DNA of 9,224 nt from Candidatus Aegiribacteria sp. (GCA_030642525.1 DAOWNO010000055.1:1-9224), one strand, 5' to 3'. Counted from the stretch's first letter, positions 1 through 6,996 are shown. Translations and numbers: made by a program. The notes: generated from the sequence alone by a model not told the origin.

Positions 1-96
1 CGCCGTTGCAGTAGTAACTCTGGTGAGATATGCGGATTAGAGGGATTTAAGAATGCCTGTTGCTGTTTACTTCATTGCGGGAGCTGTTTCTTGTTA

Positions 97-552
97 TCAC
101 GCTTGTTTTTCAGTTACTGCAGGCTGTTCCTGCAATCCCAGTTTCTCAAGCCTCAGGGTTATTGCATAACTGCTTCTCTGTAATTTCTCAGAGAGTTCTT
201 CCAGCGGGGTGTTGCTTTGGAACCCTTTCTTCAGAAGTTTTTCTTCTTCTTCAGTCCACACTTTACCCGTTCGCGCATGCTTTTGTGATGAACCTGATTC
301 AGGCAGCTCCCCTCTCTTCAGAACAGCCTGTTCTACTTCTGAGAATGCATTTTCAAGAATTCTCCTGAACTCGTCAAGGTTTTCTTCGAACAGAAAAATC
401 CTGTTCTGGTCGAAATCTGTGTCAGATGTTCTTCTTGATTCGGTAATACAAAGATAGAATCTGTTATTCACCGCCTGCCGTACGTCGATGAAGTATATCG
501 TTCTGCCGGCTGCGACTCTTTCCGAGGAAAGCGTTCCGTTCTCAGTATTCAT
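97..552 (-). CDS. PUR-domain (DUF3276, BpuR-like) protein with C-terminal Myb-like helical module
   Basis: The protein has 151 residues. Residues about 9-72 fit the bacterial PUR fold: SERVAAGRTIYFIDV, then YLCITESRR, then RIFLFEENLDEF. These are the beta-strand and helix signatures of DUF3276/PurA-like proteins, which in Borrelia (BpuR) bind single-stranded nucleic acid. After a polar linker (about 80-95), residues 97-140 form a second helical unit (GKVWTEEEEKLL ... RSSYAITLRLEKLGL). It resembles the short Myb/SANT-like module found in many bacterial proteins with a 'W-x-x-E-E ... R-S-x-x-A-I-x-x-R-L' pattern. No signal peptide or membrane segment is visible, so it should be cytoplasmic. The start is supported by AAAGGAG six bases upstream of ATG. 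It is divergent from the ygiQ-type gene. A role as a DNA/RNA-binding regulator is inferred from the family; the target is unknown. Confidence 0.82.
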   Translation of the reverse strand: MNTENGTLSSERVAAGRTIYFIDVRQAVNNRFYLCITESRRTSDTDFDQNRIFLFEENLDEFRRILENAFSEVEQAVLKRGELPESGSSQKHARTGKVWTEEEEKLLKKGFQSNTPLEELSEKLQRSSYAITLRLEKLGLQEQPAVTEKQA

Positions 553-680
553 ATCCGTCTCCTTTCAGTTATAATGTAAACAACTGTTCACTATTAGTGT
601 CCGCTTTTTTCGGGGACTTGTCAACCCCTCGTGTTCGACTGTAGCTTCTCAGTCGGCTGAATCGGGAAATGGAGGTCTTA
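547..680. promoter_or_regulatory. Divergent intergenic region; weak promoter candidate for ygiQ
   Basis: This gap separates the minus-strand PUR gene from the plus-strand ygiQ gene. On the plus strand a perfect TATAAT lies at 570-575, with a poor TTCATA 16 bases upstream (548-553). It would give a leader of about 100 bases. On the minus strand a perfect TTGACA lies at 624-619, but I find no good -10 at normal spacing. A short dyad, CACTATTAGTG, lies at 588-598. The ygiQ start is set by GGAGGT at 671-676. The promoter assignment is tentative. Confidence 0.3.
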
Positions 681-2380
681 TGAGCAAGCCTGCCCCAATT
701 CTTCCCATTTCGCGGGAGGAAATGAACGACCTGGGCTGGGAAGTCTGTGATATCATTCTCATTACAGGGGATGCGTACGTTGATCACCCTTCCTTCGGAA
801 CCGCACTGATAGGCAGGTACCTTGAAAGTCTTGGATACAGGGTAGGAATAATACCTCAGCCTGATATCAGCGATTCTGACGATTTCCTCCGCCTTGGAGT
901 TCCCAGGCTGTTTGTCGGGATATCTTCAGGAGCGATGGACTCGATGGTAAATCATTACACATCACTGAAACGGATTCGATCGGACGATGCTTATTCAGAG
1001 GGGGGAAAACCTGGTAAAAGGCCTGACAGAGCTGTTCTGAAGTATGTAAATATGATGCAGAAGACAATGCCTGGAATTCAAATCGTAATTGGTGGTATAG
1101 AAGCCAGCATGAGAAGATTGAGTCATTATGATTTCTGGAGTGAAAAAGTCAGAAAATCGATTCTTCTCGATTCAAAAGCCCAGATTCTGATCTACGGAAT
1201 GGGAGAAAAAGCTGTCGGGGAGATAGCGGACAGGATTTCAGCAGGCAGTGATCTCAAGGGGATAAAAGGTACCGCTATATATATGAGCAGCAAAGCATTA
1301 AATGATTCAGATATCAGTGATTACACAGAACTGCCGTCACATGAGGAAGTAATCCGGTCACCTCAGGCGTTCATGGAAATGACTAAACTGATTGAAAGAG
1401 AAAGCAACCCATGGTCCGGTACAACACTTGTTCAGAAGGCTGACAGCCGTACAATCGTTGTTTATCCGCCGCAGCGTCCACTCAGCACTGCTGAAATGGA
1501 CAGGATATACGACCTTCCATTCTCCAGAAAACCTCATCCGGTTTACCGGGGTGAGATACCTGCTTTCAGGATGATCAGGAACTCGATAACGGTTGTCAGG
1601 GGATGCGCGGGCGGATGCAGTTTCTGTGCTCTTGGACTTCATCAGGGAAGGACGATAAGCAGCAGAAGCATCGAGTCTGTTCTGAGGGAAGTGAGTAAAC
1701 TGAAGCAGGAGAAGTATTTCAGGGGAACAGTTACAGATCTGGGCGGTCCCACCGCCAATCTGTACGGCATGGGCTGCACTGACAAGAAGGCAGAAAAAGC
1801 ATGTAAAAGAAATTCCTGTCTCTATCCCGGGATCTGTAAACATTTCAGGACTGATCATGACCAGTATCTGAATCTGCTTGATTCTGTTTCGCGAGTTAAA
1901 GGAGTCAATAATGTTTTTGTATCCAGCGGGATACGCTTTGATGTCGCACTCCGGGACATCCGGTTCATAGAAAGACTTACCGCGTATCATGTTTCGGGTT
2001 TGCTGAAGATTGCGCCGGAACATTTTTCCAGGGAAGTACTCAAGCTCATGCGGAAACCGGGCCCGGACCTCTTTCGAGATTTCAAGGATCTGTTTGAGAA
2101 ATATTCGAAAAAAGCCGGGAAGAAGCAATATATTGAACCTTATATACTTGTGGCATTCCCAGGATGTGGGATGAACCAGATGCATGTGACTGTCAGCGAA
2201 TTGAACAGGCAGAACATGCGTCCTGAAAAATCTCAGATATTTCTTCCGACACCAATGACTATGGCAACTGCAATGTACTTCACCGAACTTCATCCTGATA
2301 CGGGAGAGAGCATTTATGTGGCTCGAAAACCATCAAGCAAGAAACGGCAGCTTTCCTGCCTGCCGGGACATACCGGATAG
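680..2380 (+). CDS. ygiQ: YgiQ family radical SAM protein (UPF0313)
   Basis: The protein has 566 residues and the family's typical N-terminus: LPISREEM, then DIILITGDAYVDHPSFGTA and LIGRYLESLGYRVGIIPQPD, consistent with a cobalamin-binding-like N-terminal region. Further family blocks are GGIEASMRRLSHYDFWSEKV and ILLDSKAQILIYGMGEKA. The radical SAM core carries the 4Fe-4S motif C309-x3-C313-x2-C316 (VRGCAGGCSFCA), followed by DLGGPTANLYGMGC. The C-terminal block FLPTPMTMATAMYFTELHP is also characteristic. The C-terminus is short compared with proteobacterial YgiQ, which exceeds 700 residues, but the size is normal for other phyla. The enzyme is cytoplasmic, and its substrate is not established for the family as far as I know. 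GGAGGT lies just upstream of the ATG. It appears to be a stand-alone gene, since 140 bases separate it from the cofactor operon. Confidence 0.95.
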   Translation: MSKPAPILPISREEMNDLGWEVCDIILITGDAYVDHPSFGTALIGRYLESLGYRVGIIPQPDISDSDDFLRLGVPRLFVGISSGAMDSMVNHYTSLKRIRSDDAYSEGGKPGKRPDRAVLKYVNMMQKTMPGIQIVIGGIEASMRRLSHYDFWSEKVRKSILLDSKAQILIYGMGEKAVGEIADRISAGSDLKGIKGTAIYMSSKALNDSDISDYTELPSHEEVIRSPQAFMEMTKLIERESNPWSGTTLVQKADSRTIVVYPPQRPLSTAEMDRIYDLPFSRKPHPVYRGEIPAFRMIRNSITVVRGCAGGCSFCALGLHQGRTISSRSIESVLREVSKLKQEKYFRGTVTDLGGPTANLYGMGCTDKKAEKACKRNSCLYPGICKHFRTDHDQYLNLLDSVSRVKGVNNVFVSSGIRFDVALRDIRFIERLTAYHVSGLLKIAPEHFSREVLKLMRKPGPDLFRDFKDLFEKYSKKAGKKQYIEPYILVAFPGCGMNQMHVTVSELNRQNMRPEKSQIFLPTPMTMATAMYFTELHPDTGESIYVARKPSSKKRQLSCLPGHTG

Positions 2381-2381
2381 A

Positions 2382-2400
2382 TTATTGCTAAATGCGATAA
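2382..2400 (+). terminator. Weak hairpin just after ygiQ
   Basis: A 7-bp stem (TTATTGC / GCGATAA, with one T-G pair) and a 5-base loop begin two bases after the ygiQ stop codon. It is followed by AAAACAACA and not by a T tract, so it is at best a weak transcript end or stability element. Confidence 0.2.
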
Positions 2401-2465
2401 AAACAACAGATTAATAGCGAAATATTCTATAAGTACTTTTTCTGTCTTTCAGAGTGTTCAAATGA

Positions 2466-2497
2466 CGAAAGATTCAATATGTTTATTGAATATAACG
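2466..2497 (+). promoter_or_regulatory. Inverted repeat upstream of the cofactor operon, possible ModE-type operator
   Basis: There is a perfect 8-bp inverted repeat, ATTCAATA (2472-2479) / TATTGAAT (2484-2491), with a 4-base spacer TGTT. The dyad extends imperfectly outward to CG...CG at 2466 and 2497. Its right side reads AATATAACG (2489-2497), the reverse complement of CGTTATATT, which I recall as a half-site of the E. coli ModE operator. The element ends about 25 bases before the first gene, whose product carries a ModE-type DNA-binding domain. TATAAC at 2491-2496 could be a -10 but lacks a good -35. The site fits autoregulation by inference only. Confidence 0.4.
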
Positions 2498-2509
2498 GTA
2501 CTTTTGAAT

Positions 2510-2526
2510 AAGGATGGTAAAATATC
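2510..2526 (+). promoter_or_regulatory. Anomalous translation start of the MobB-ModE gene
   Basis: The frame encoding the P-loop has no ATG, GTG or TTG between its upstream stop (2518-2520) and 2770. AAGGA at 2510-2514 sits 9 bases before an in-frame ATC at 2524, so a rare non-AUG start is possible. Alternatively, ATG at 2514 opens another frame that ends after six codons. Removing one A from the AAAA run at 2519-2522 would join that ATG directly to the P-loop frame (M-V-N-I-K-A-D-K). A sequencing error, a mutation or a recoding event would all look like this. Confidence 0.5.
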
Positions 2527-3342
2527 AAGGCTGATAAGCAGCGCCAGATTGTAATCAGTTCTGACGGGAGAAAACTCGGAAAAACACTTCTTGCCTGTGA
2601 ACTGGTTAAGAAATTCAATTCAATCGGGCTGTCAGTCTCATGTATAAAACTATCAAAAGGTACACATGGACTGAGTGGTATTCAAACCGATCGTGGACCT
2701 GAGGGATCTGACACAGACCGGTATTTTATCGCGGGAGCTTCGATTATTGTATTCTTCCGATACTCTCATATGCGGGAATTAATTACAGCTATGGATGAGA
2801 TATCCTCTGACGCGGATATCCAGATATGGGAGAGTAATTCCATTCTCAAACTGAAAAAACCTGATTACCATATACACCTGACATCTGATTCCAGCCATAA
2901 GCCTGGTACCGACGAATTATACCTGAAAGCCGACCTGACAGCCTTCAGTCCTCTGACGCCTGCAGAGGCTGAAAAGATCTCCGCGATTGTACCGGCTCTT
3001 ATGAATATCAAAGGTATTTCCTCTTTTTCGATAAAAGGTAAACACTGGATAGAACTGGAAGGTGAATCTCTGTTCGGCCATGGCCGAATTGATCTCTTAA
3101 AGGCGGTAAGAAGCACTGGATCCATCCTGCAGGCTGCCAGGGAAACCGGAGTCCCATATAAGAGGGCATGGCTGCTTCTGCGAGACGCTGAAGACAGACT
3201 TGGCGCAGAACTCATCACAAGTGATCGTGGTGGTTCAAAAGGGGGAGGAAGTAATCTCACAAAGCTTGCCGAGAGAATCATTGAAATATGGGACAGAACT
3301 GAATTGGATTTCAGAAATCTGTTGAATCAGCTGGAGGTATGA
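2524..3342 (+). CDS. MobB-like P-loop NTPase fused to ModE-type winged-helix domain
   Basis: Numbering is from 2524 (272 residues). The reading frame is open from 2521, but its first ATG is only at 2770. The first 82 residues contain clear MobB features: a beta strand and P-loop IVISSDGRKLGKT (GKT 19-21), GSDTDR at 61-66, AGA at 70-72, and later ESNS at 103-106. The gene therefore very likely starts upstream of 2770. MobB proteins bind GTP and assist formation of the dinucleotide molybdenum cofactor. Residues about 180-257 match the ModE/LysR-like N-terminal winged helix: GHGRIDLLKAVRSTGSILQA, then GVPYKRAWLLL and GGSKGGGSNLTKLAERI. The molybdate-binding TOBE domains of ModE are absent. The gene overlaps moeA by 4 bases. 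The P-loop lacks the usual first glycine (Asp instead). The likely role is a cofactor-linked regulator of this operon; a GTPase helper for MobA is the alternative. The start is uncertain (see the separate entry). Confidence 0.8.
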   Translation: MKADKQRQIVISSDGRKLGKTLLACELVKKFNSIGLSVSCIKLSKGTHGLSGIQTDRGPEGSDTDRYFIAGASIIVFFRYSHMRELITAMDEISSDADIQIWESNSILKLKKPDYHIHLTSDSSHKPGTDELYLKADLTAFSPLTPAEAEKISAIVPALMNIKGISSFSIKGKHWIELEGESLFGHGRIDLLKAVRSTGSILQAARETGVPYKRAWLLLRDAEDRLGAELITSDRGGSKGGGSNLTKLAERIIEIWDRTELDFRNLLNQLEV

Positions 3343-4553
3343 TGATCTCTATCGGAGATGCTCTTCAAATAGTACTTGAAAATTCGGGACAGCCGTTAGT
3401 TATTCAAGTACCTCTTGAGAATGCGGCCGGTTTTGTACTGGCGAATGATGTTCATTCCGATATAGACATGCCGCCCTTCAACCGTTCAGCCATGGATGGT
3501 TTTGCGATTTCGGGAGACGGACTGAGACATGAGCTTCTTGAAGAGATTGCTGCCGGGGATTCACGTGAAGTCACCCTGAAGCCAGGTCTGGCTGCTCCTA
3601 TCATGACCGGTGCTCCAGTTCCCGAAGGTGCCGACAGAATTGTAATTATCGAAAACTCCAGAGTCAAGGAATCTGTCCTTTACATTGATGAAGCCCCGGA
3701 TCCGGGAGCCAATATCTGTTGGCGAGGTCAGGATATCAAGGAGGAGCAGACGGTATTGGAGCATGGCACCAGATTGGCCAGTCAGCATCTTGGTATAGCT
3801 GCAGCAGCAGGCATGGGGGTTCTGGACGTGTTCAGTAAACCGCGGATTGCACTTGTCACAACTGGAACAGAAGTAATCCCGCCAACATGGATACCATCAG
3901 CCGGTACTGTCAGAAATTCAAATATGCCTCTTATGAATGCACAGCTGTCATTGGGTGGATTTCCCGTTGATCTGACCGTTCACTCCGCAGATGATCCCGA
4001 ATCATTGGAAGCGACTTTTCAGCAGTTTCTCAGATGCACCGATGTACTGATTGTGGCAGGAGGTGTATCAAAAGGCACAAGAGATTTCGTCCCGTCAGTT
4101 CTGGAATCGCTTGGTGTCCAGTTCCATTTCAGAATGGTAGCGCAGAAACCGGGAAAACCGCTTCTGTTCGGAAACGATCCGGAGGGAAGACCTGTTTTTG
4201 GGCTTCCGGGCAACTCTGTTTCAGTAATGGTTTCCATAGAGGAATATGTGCTTCCCCTTCTCAGGAAGAGAGCCGGCTGTAAAGGATACCATAAACGTGT
4301 ATATCACGGAGAGATGACATCTGATTACCGTAAGAAGCCCGGCAGGCTGCATTTCCTCAGGGTTATCGCTTACCGTGAAAGTCATATCTGGAAACTGCAT
4401 CATCCGGAGAGTTCCGGTTCAGGTGATCTGATGAGCACGGTGAACGTAAACGCTCTTGCACTTGCAGATGAAGATGCGCTGAGCCTGAGATCCGGAGACG
4501 TCCTCCCTTTTCATTTTTTCTACTCAACTGCCGGGGAACTATCCTTCGCGTGA
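3339..4553 (+). CDS. moeA: Molybdopterin molybdotransferase MoeA
   Basis: MoeA inserts molybdate (or tungstate) into adenylylated molybdopterin in the cytoplasm. The 404-residue length is normal for the family. Hallmarks in order are PPFNRSAMDGFA at 45-56, MTGAPVPEGAD at 89-99, TTGTEV at 174-179 opening the MoeA/MogA nucleotide-binding fold, GGVSKGTRDFV at 241-251, KPGKP at 270-274 and GLPGNSVS at 288-295, followed by a C-terminal beta domain. All expected motifs look intact. Two adjacent ATG codons (3339 and 3342) follow GGAGGT at 3333-3338. The second has the better spacing, so the true protein may be one residue shorter. The start overlaps the stop of the MobB-ModE gene, and its own stop overlaps the GTG of moaA, which implies translational coupling through the operon. 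Confidence 0.96.
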   Translation: MMISIGDALQIVLENSGQPLVIQVPLENAAGFVLANDVHSDIDMPPFNRSAMDGFAISGDGLRHELLEEIAAGDSREVTLKPGLAAPIMTGAPVPEGADRIVIIENSRVKESVLYIDEAPDPGANICWRGQDIKEEQTVLEHGTRLASQHLGIAAAAGMGVLDVFSKPRIALVTTGTEVIPPTWIPSAGTVRNSNMPLMNAQLSLGGFPVDLTVHSADDPESLEATFQQFLRCTDVLIVAGGVSKGTRDFVPSVLESLGVQFHFRMVAQKPGKPLLFGNDPEGRPVFGLPGNSVSVMVSIEEYVLPLLRKRAGCKGYHKRVYHGEMTSDYRKKPGRLHFLRVIAYRESHIWKLHHPESSGSGDLMSTVNVNALALADEDALSLRSGDVLPFHFFYSTAGELSFA

Positions 4554-5497
4554 AAGATAGGAACGGAAGGGAAATTAATTACCTGAGACTTTCCGTCACT
4601 GACAGGTGCAATCTCAGGTGTATCTACTGTATGCCGGAATCAGGCGTTCCGCTTATTGATCATGCCGATATCCTGAGTGTTGAAGAGGTTGTGCGCGTGG
4701 TCAGGATTATCAATGATACTGCTGGTCTCTCAAAGGTGAGAATAACCGGAGGCGAGCCCCTTGTGCGAAGAGGGGTGCTGCAGATAATAAAAGGAATTGC
4801 CCGTATCGGTATTGAAGAGCTCACCCTGACAACCAATGGACTACTTCTAGAGCGGATGTCGAAGCAGCTTGCTGAAGCTGGAATACAGAGAGTGAATATC
4901 AGTCTGGACAGTCTGCGGGATCACAGGCTGAAAAAGATCACACGGAGAAACATTTCCCTTCATGACATTGAGAAAGCGATTCAGGCAGCATTTGATGCGG
5001 GGCTGAAACCTGTCAGGATAAACTGCGTCCTTATGCGTGGTATTAATGATGACGAAATACCTTTCTTCCTCGAATGGGGAAAGGATAAGGGAGTCACTGT
5101 CCGTTTCATTGAGCATATGCCATCCAGACTCAACCAGAGTATTTTCGTTTCAAGGGATGAAATTATTGAACATGCTTCACTTTTGGGAACCATCCGTCGC
5201 CGGAAAGATGACGGAGGCACAGCTGGAATCTATACAGTCGGAGACGGTGCCGATACATTCGGGATCATTGCTCCTTTCTCTGACCCCATGTGTAAAAATT
5301 GTAACAGAATAAGACTGTCTGCAAGAGGTATGCTTATTCCCTGTCTTGCATCAGCAGAGGAAATATCTATCAGGGAACCTGTACGTAACGGTGCCGATGA
5401 TGAGAGCATCTCCAGGCTTGTGCGTCAACTGATTTTCAACAAGCCTGACTCACATGGAGGCTGTGTAAGCGCTGCAATGTGGAAGATTGGCGGGTAG
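4550..5497 (+). CDS. moaA: GTP 3',8-cyclase MoaA (radical SAM)
   Basis: MoaA carries out the first step of molybdopterin synthesis, turning GTP into 3',8-cyclo-GTP with two 4Fe-4S clusters. The N-terminal cluster motif is C20-x3-C24-x2-C27 (TDRCNLRCIYCMP), and GGEP for SAM binding lies at 67-70. The C-terminal substrate-side cluster is C248-x2-C251-x13-C265, with the family spacing. The protein ends in Gly-Gly (WKIGG), the conserved MoaA tail required for activity in studied members. At 315 residues it is slightly shorter than the usual 320-340. It starts with GTG, overlapping the moeA stop as GTGA. The nearest purine-rich site (GGGGAA) is rather far upstream, so expression probably relies on re-initiation after moeA. 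moaC follows after three bases. Confidence 0.96.
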   Translation: MKDRNGREINYLRLSVTDRCNLRCIYCMPESGVPLIDHADILSVEEVVRVVRIINDTAGLSKVRITGGEPLVRRGVLQIIKGIARIGIEELTLTTNGLLLERMSKQLAEAGIQRVNISLDSLRDHRLKKITRRNISLHDIEKAIQAAFDAGLKPVRINCVLMRGINDDEIPFFLEWGKDKGVTVRFIEHMPSRLNQSIFVSRDEIIEHASLLGTIRRRKDDGGTAGIYTVGDGADTFGIIAPFSDPMCKNCNRIRLSARGMLIPCLASAEEISIREPVRNGADDESISRLVRQLIFNKPDSHGGCVSAAMWKIGG

Positions 5498-5500
5498 TAT

Positions 5501-5974
5501 ATGAAGAGTATGAGTCATATTGACGATCAGGGTAAAGCGAGAATGGTCGATATTTCCGGCAAAGAACCATCTGACAGGTATGCCAGGGCATCAGGTCGGA
5601 TCCTGCTCGGAGATAATGCTTCCAGAGCAATTGACAATGATTCGGTGCCGAAGGGTGATGTATTCGCTGTAGCCAGAATAGCTGCGATTCAGGCTGTGAA
5701 GAAAACGTGGGAGACTATTCCGCTTTGTCATCCGATAAGGATCGGCGGAACTGAAGTTGAACTGATGAAAGACGGAACTTCAGTTACCGCAGTCTGTACT
5801 GTGAAGGGCAGAGAGTCTACAGGATACGAAATGGAAGCGTTAGTTGGAGTGACAGCAGCTCTTTTGACCATCTACGATATGACCAAAGCGCTTGATCGCG
5901 AAATGGAAATAACCGATGTGAGACTCCTTCGGAAAAGTGGAGGGAAATCAGGAGAGTATATATGGCAAGGGTAG
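5501..5974 (+). CDS. moaC: Cyclic pyranopterin monophosphate synthase MoaC
   Basis: MoaC converts the MoaA product to cyclic pyranopterin monophosphate. The 157-residue length is normal. Family signatures are MVDISGKE near residues 15-22, PLCHP at 74-78, GRESTGYEMEALVGVTAALLT, and YDMTKALDREM with Asp126 and Lys129, which correspond to the catalytic D128/K131 region of the E. coli enzyme. The active site appears complete. The first ATG is preceded by GGCGGG overlapping the moaA stop. A second in-frame ATG three codons later is an alternative start. The 3' end overlaps the next gene by 13 bases, supporting a single transcript. Known MoaC proteins are hexameric and cytoplasmic. Confidence 0.96.
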   Translation: MKSMSHIDDQGKARMVDISGKEPSDRYARASGRILLGDNASRAIDNDSVPKGDVFAVARIAAIQAVKKTWETIPLCHPIRIGGTEVELMKDGTSVTAVCTVKGRESTGYEMEALVGVTAALLTIYDMTKALDREMEITDVRLLRKSGGKSGEYIWQG

Positions 5975-6906
5975 CAGCAGTATGCCTGTCTGAAAAGAAA
6001 CAGGTTCATAAGATAAAACAGGATACTGTAATACTTATAGAAAACTTCGGTATCGAGGGAGACGCACACGGTGGGCCGGGTCCACGCCAGGTTTCAATAC
6101 TCTCAGAGCTGTCACTTTCTAAAATGGAAGCGGAAGGGGTAACTGCCTCACACGGCTGTTGTGGCGAGAATATCGATATCGGCGGAGCGGTAGAACTTCA
6201 TACACTGCTCCCCGGAGTGAAGCTGAGACTTGGCGATTCCGCTGTAGTCAGAATTACGGAAATCGGGAAAGACAATTCCGACGGCCATGCTGATAACGTT
6301 ATTCAGAAGAACATCTTTCCGGCTGAAGGCATTTTCGCTGAAGTACTCAAAGGCGGCGCTGTTAAGCCGGGCGATCCGATTGAGGTGCTCAGGAATTCTG
6401 GTTTCACCGCAGGCGTACTTACGATAAGTGATTCCACAAGCAGAGGAGAGCGGGTTGACCTGAGCGGGCCGGCGGTGATTGAACTCCTGCGGAAACATGA
6501 ATACGCTCCTGCAAGGTATGCAGCAGTTCCCGACGAGGTGTCTGAAATAAAGGCAAAGCTGACAAAATGGTGTGATGATGGTTTCCTGGATGTGCTGTTC
6601 ACGACAGGTGGAACCGGGTTCTCCGCACGGGACGTTACACCTGAAGCTACAGGGATGGTCTGCGACAGGAACGTTCCGGGTATTCCCGAAATGATAAGAC
6701 AGAGATCAGCGGAAACAGTTAATTCAGCCTGGCTGTCCCGGGCAGTTGCCGGCATAAGAAAAAGGACTCTCGTTATTAATCTGCCCGGAAGCGAGAAAGC
6801 AGCCGTGGAGTGTGCTGAATTCGCAATGACTGTAATTGATCATGGTCTTGAGATACTGCGCGGCGATGTCACAAACTGCGGAACGGGGTCAAACCTTGTA
6901 TTTTGA
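5962..6906 (+). CDS. MOSC domain-MogA/MoaB fusion protein
   Basis: This is a 314-residue two-domain protein. Residues 1-146 form a MOSC domain: GIEGDAHGG at 30-38, RQVSIL at 42-47, GCCGEN at 65-70, then EGIFAEVLKGGAVKPGD ending the fold. Residues 149-314 form a MogA/MoaB domain: TISDSTSRGERVDLSG from 154, FTTGGTGFSARDVTPEAT at 213-230, and LPGS at 274-277, the parts of the molybdopterin-binding and adenylylation site. The MogA half should adenylylate molybdopterin for MoeA. MOSC domains bind the cofactor or carry sulfur. This domain order is known in other bacteria. In this copy the segment 102-119 lacks the cysteines (GKxC..C) that I recall in related MOSC-MogA proteins, leaving only C66 and C67 as plausible reactive residues besides C8. 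The gene overlaps moaC by 13 bases and is the last of the operon. Confidence 0.9.
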   Translation: MARVAAVCLSEKKQVHKIKQDTVILIENFGIEGDAHGGPGPRQVSILSELSLSKMEAEGVTASHGCCGENIDIGGAVELHTLLPGVKLRLGDSAVVRITEIGKDNSDGHADNVIQKNIFPAEGIFAEVLKGGAVKPGDPIEVLRNSGFTAGVLTISDSTSRGERVDLSGPAVIELLRKHEYAPARYAAVPDEVSEIKAKLTKWCDDGFLDVLFTTGGTGFSARDVTPEATGMVCDRNVPGIPEMIRQRSAETVNSAWLSRAVAGIRKRTLVINLPGSEKAAVECAEFAMTVIDHGLEILRGDVTNCGTGSNLVF

Positions 6907-6946
6907 CATTTACCGTATATTGTATTACAATCTGGAATGTAAAATG
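6907..6946. terminator. Imperfect hairpin right after the cofactor operon
   Basis: Immediately after the last stop codon, CATTTAC (6907-6913) can pair with GTAAAATG (6939-6946) with one bulge. Inside it lies ATTGT-ATT-ACAAT (6919-6931), a perfect 5-bp hairpin. The structure is AT-rich and has no T tract, so terminator function is uncertain. Confidence 0.25.
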
Positions 6947-6964
6947 CCGTAACTAAGATTTAGG

Positions 6965-6996
6965 GAAACCGGAAACCCATTCTAGCTTCCGGTTTC
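6965..6996. terminator. 10-bp perfect hairpin between convergent genes
   Basis: GAAACCGGAA (6965-6974) and TTCCGGTTTC (6987-6996) are exact inverted repeats around a 12-base loop. The hairpin lies 58 bases beyond the plus-strand operon stop and 17 bases beyond the minus-strand DUF302 stop, so it could end both transcripts. Neither strand has a strong T run after the stem, so it is not a textbook intrinsic terminator. Confidence 0.45.

Noticed and set aside
2..40. Possible C-terminal tail of an upstream plus-strand gene (AVAVVTLVRYAD then TAG)
   Set aside because: Only 12 codons are visible and no family can be recognised, so it may be chance.
60..457. Two plus-strand open frames opposite the PUR-domain gene
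   Set aside because: They are low-complexity Ser/Phe/Leu-rich translations with no family match, overlapping a well-supported minus-strand gene.
611..628. GGGG...CCCC structure next to a TTTTTT run, considered as a terminator
   Set aside because: The T run lies before the G run and not after a stem, and the position is in a divergent promoter region where no gene ends.
1358..2293. 311-codon minus-strand open frame
   Set aside because: It lies entirely opposite the YgiQ gene, whose motifs are clear, and its translation shows no recognisable domain or ribosome site.
2770..3342. Shorter gene starting at the first ATG (190 codons)
   Set aside because: It would remove the P-loop and the GSDTDR/AGA motifs, which are clearly coded in the same frame upstream, so the longer gene with an unusual start is preferred.
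6303..6755. 150-codon minus-strand open frame
   Set aside because: It is a shadow of the MOSC-MogA fusion with no ribosome site or domain.
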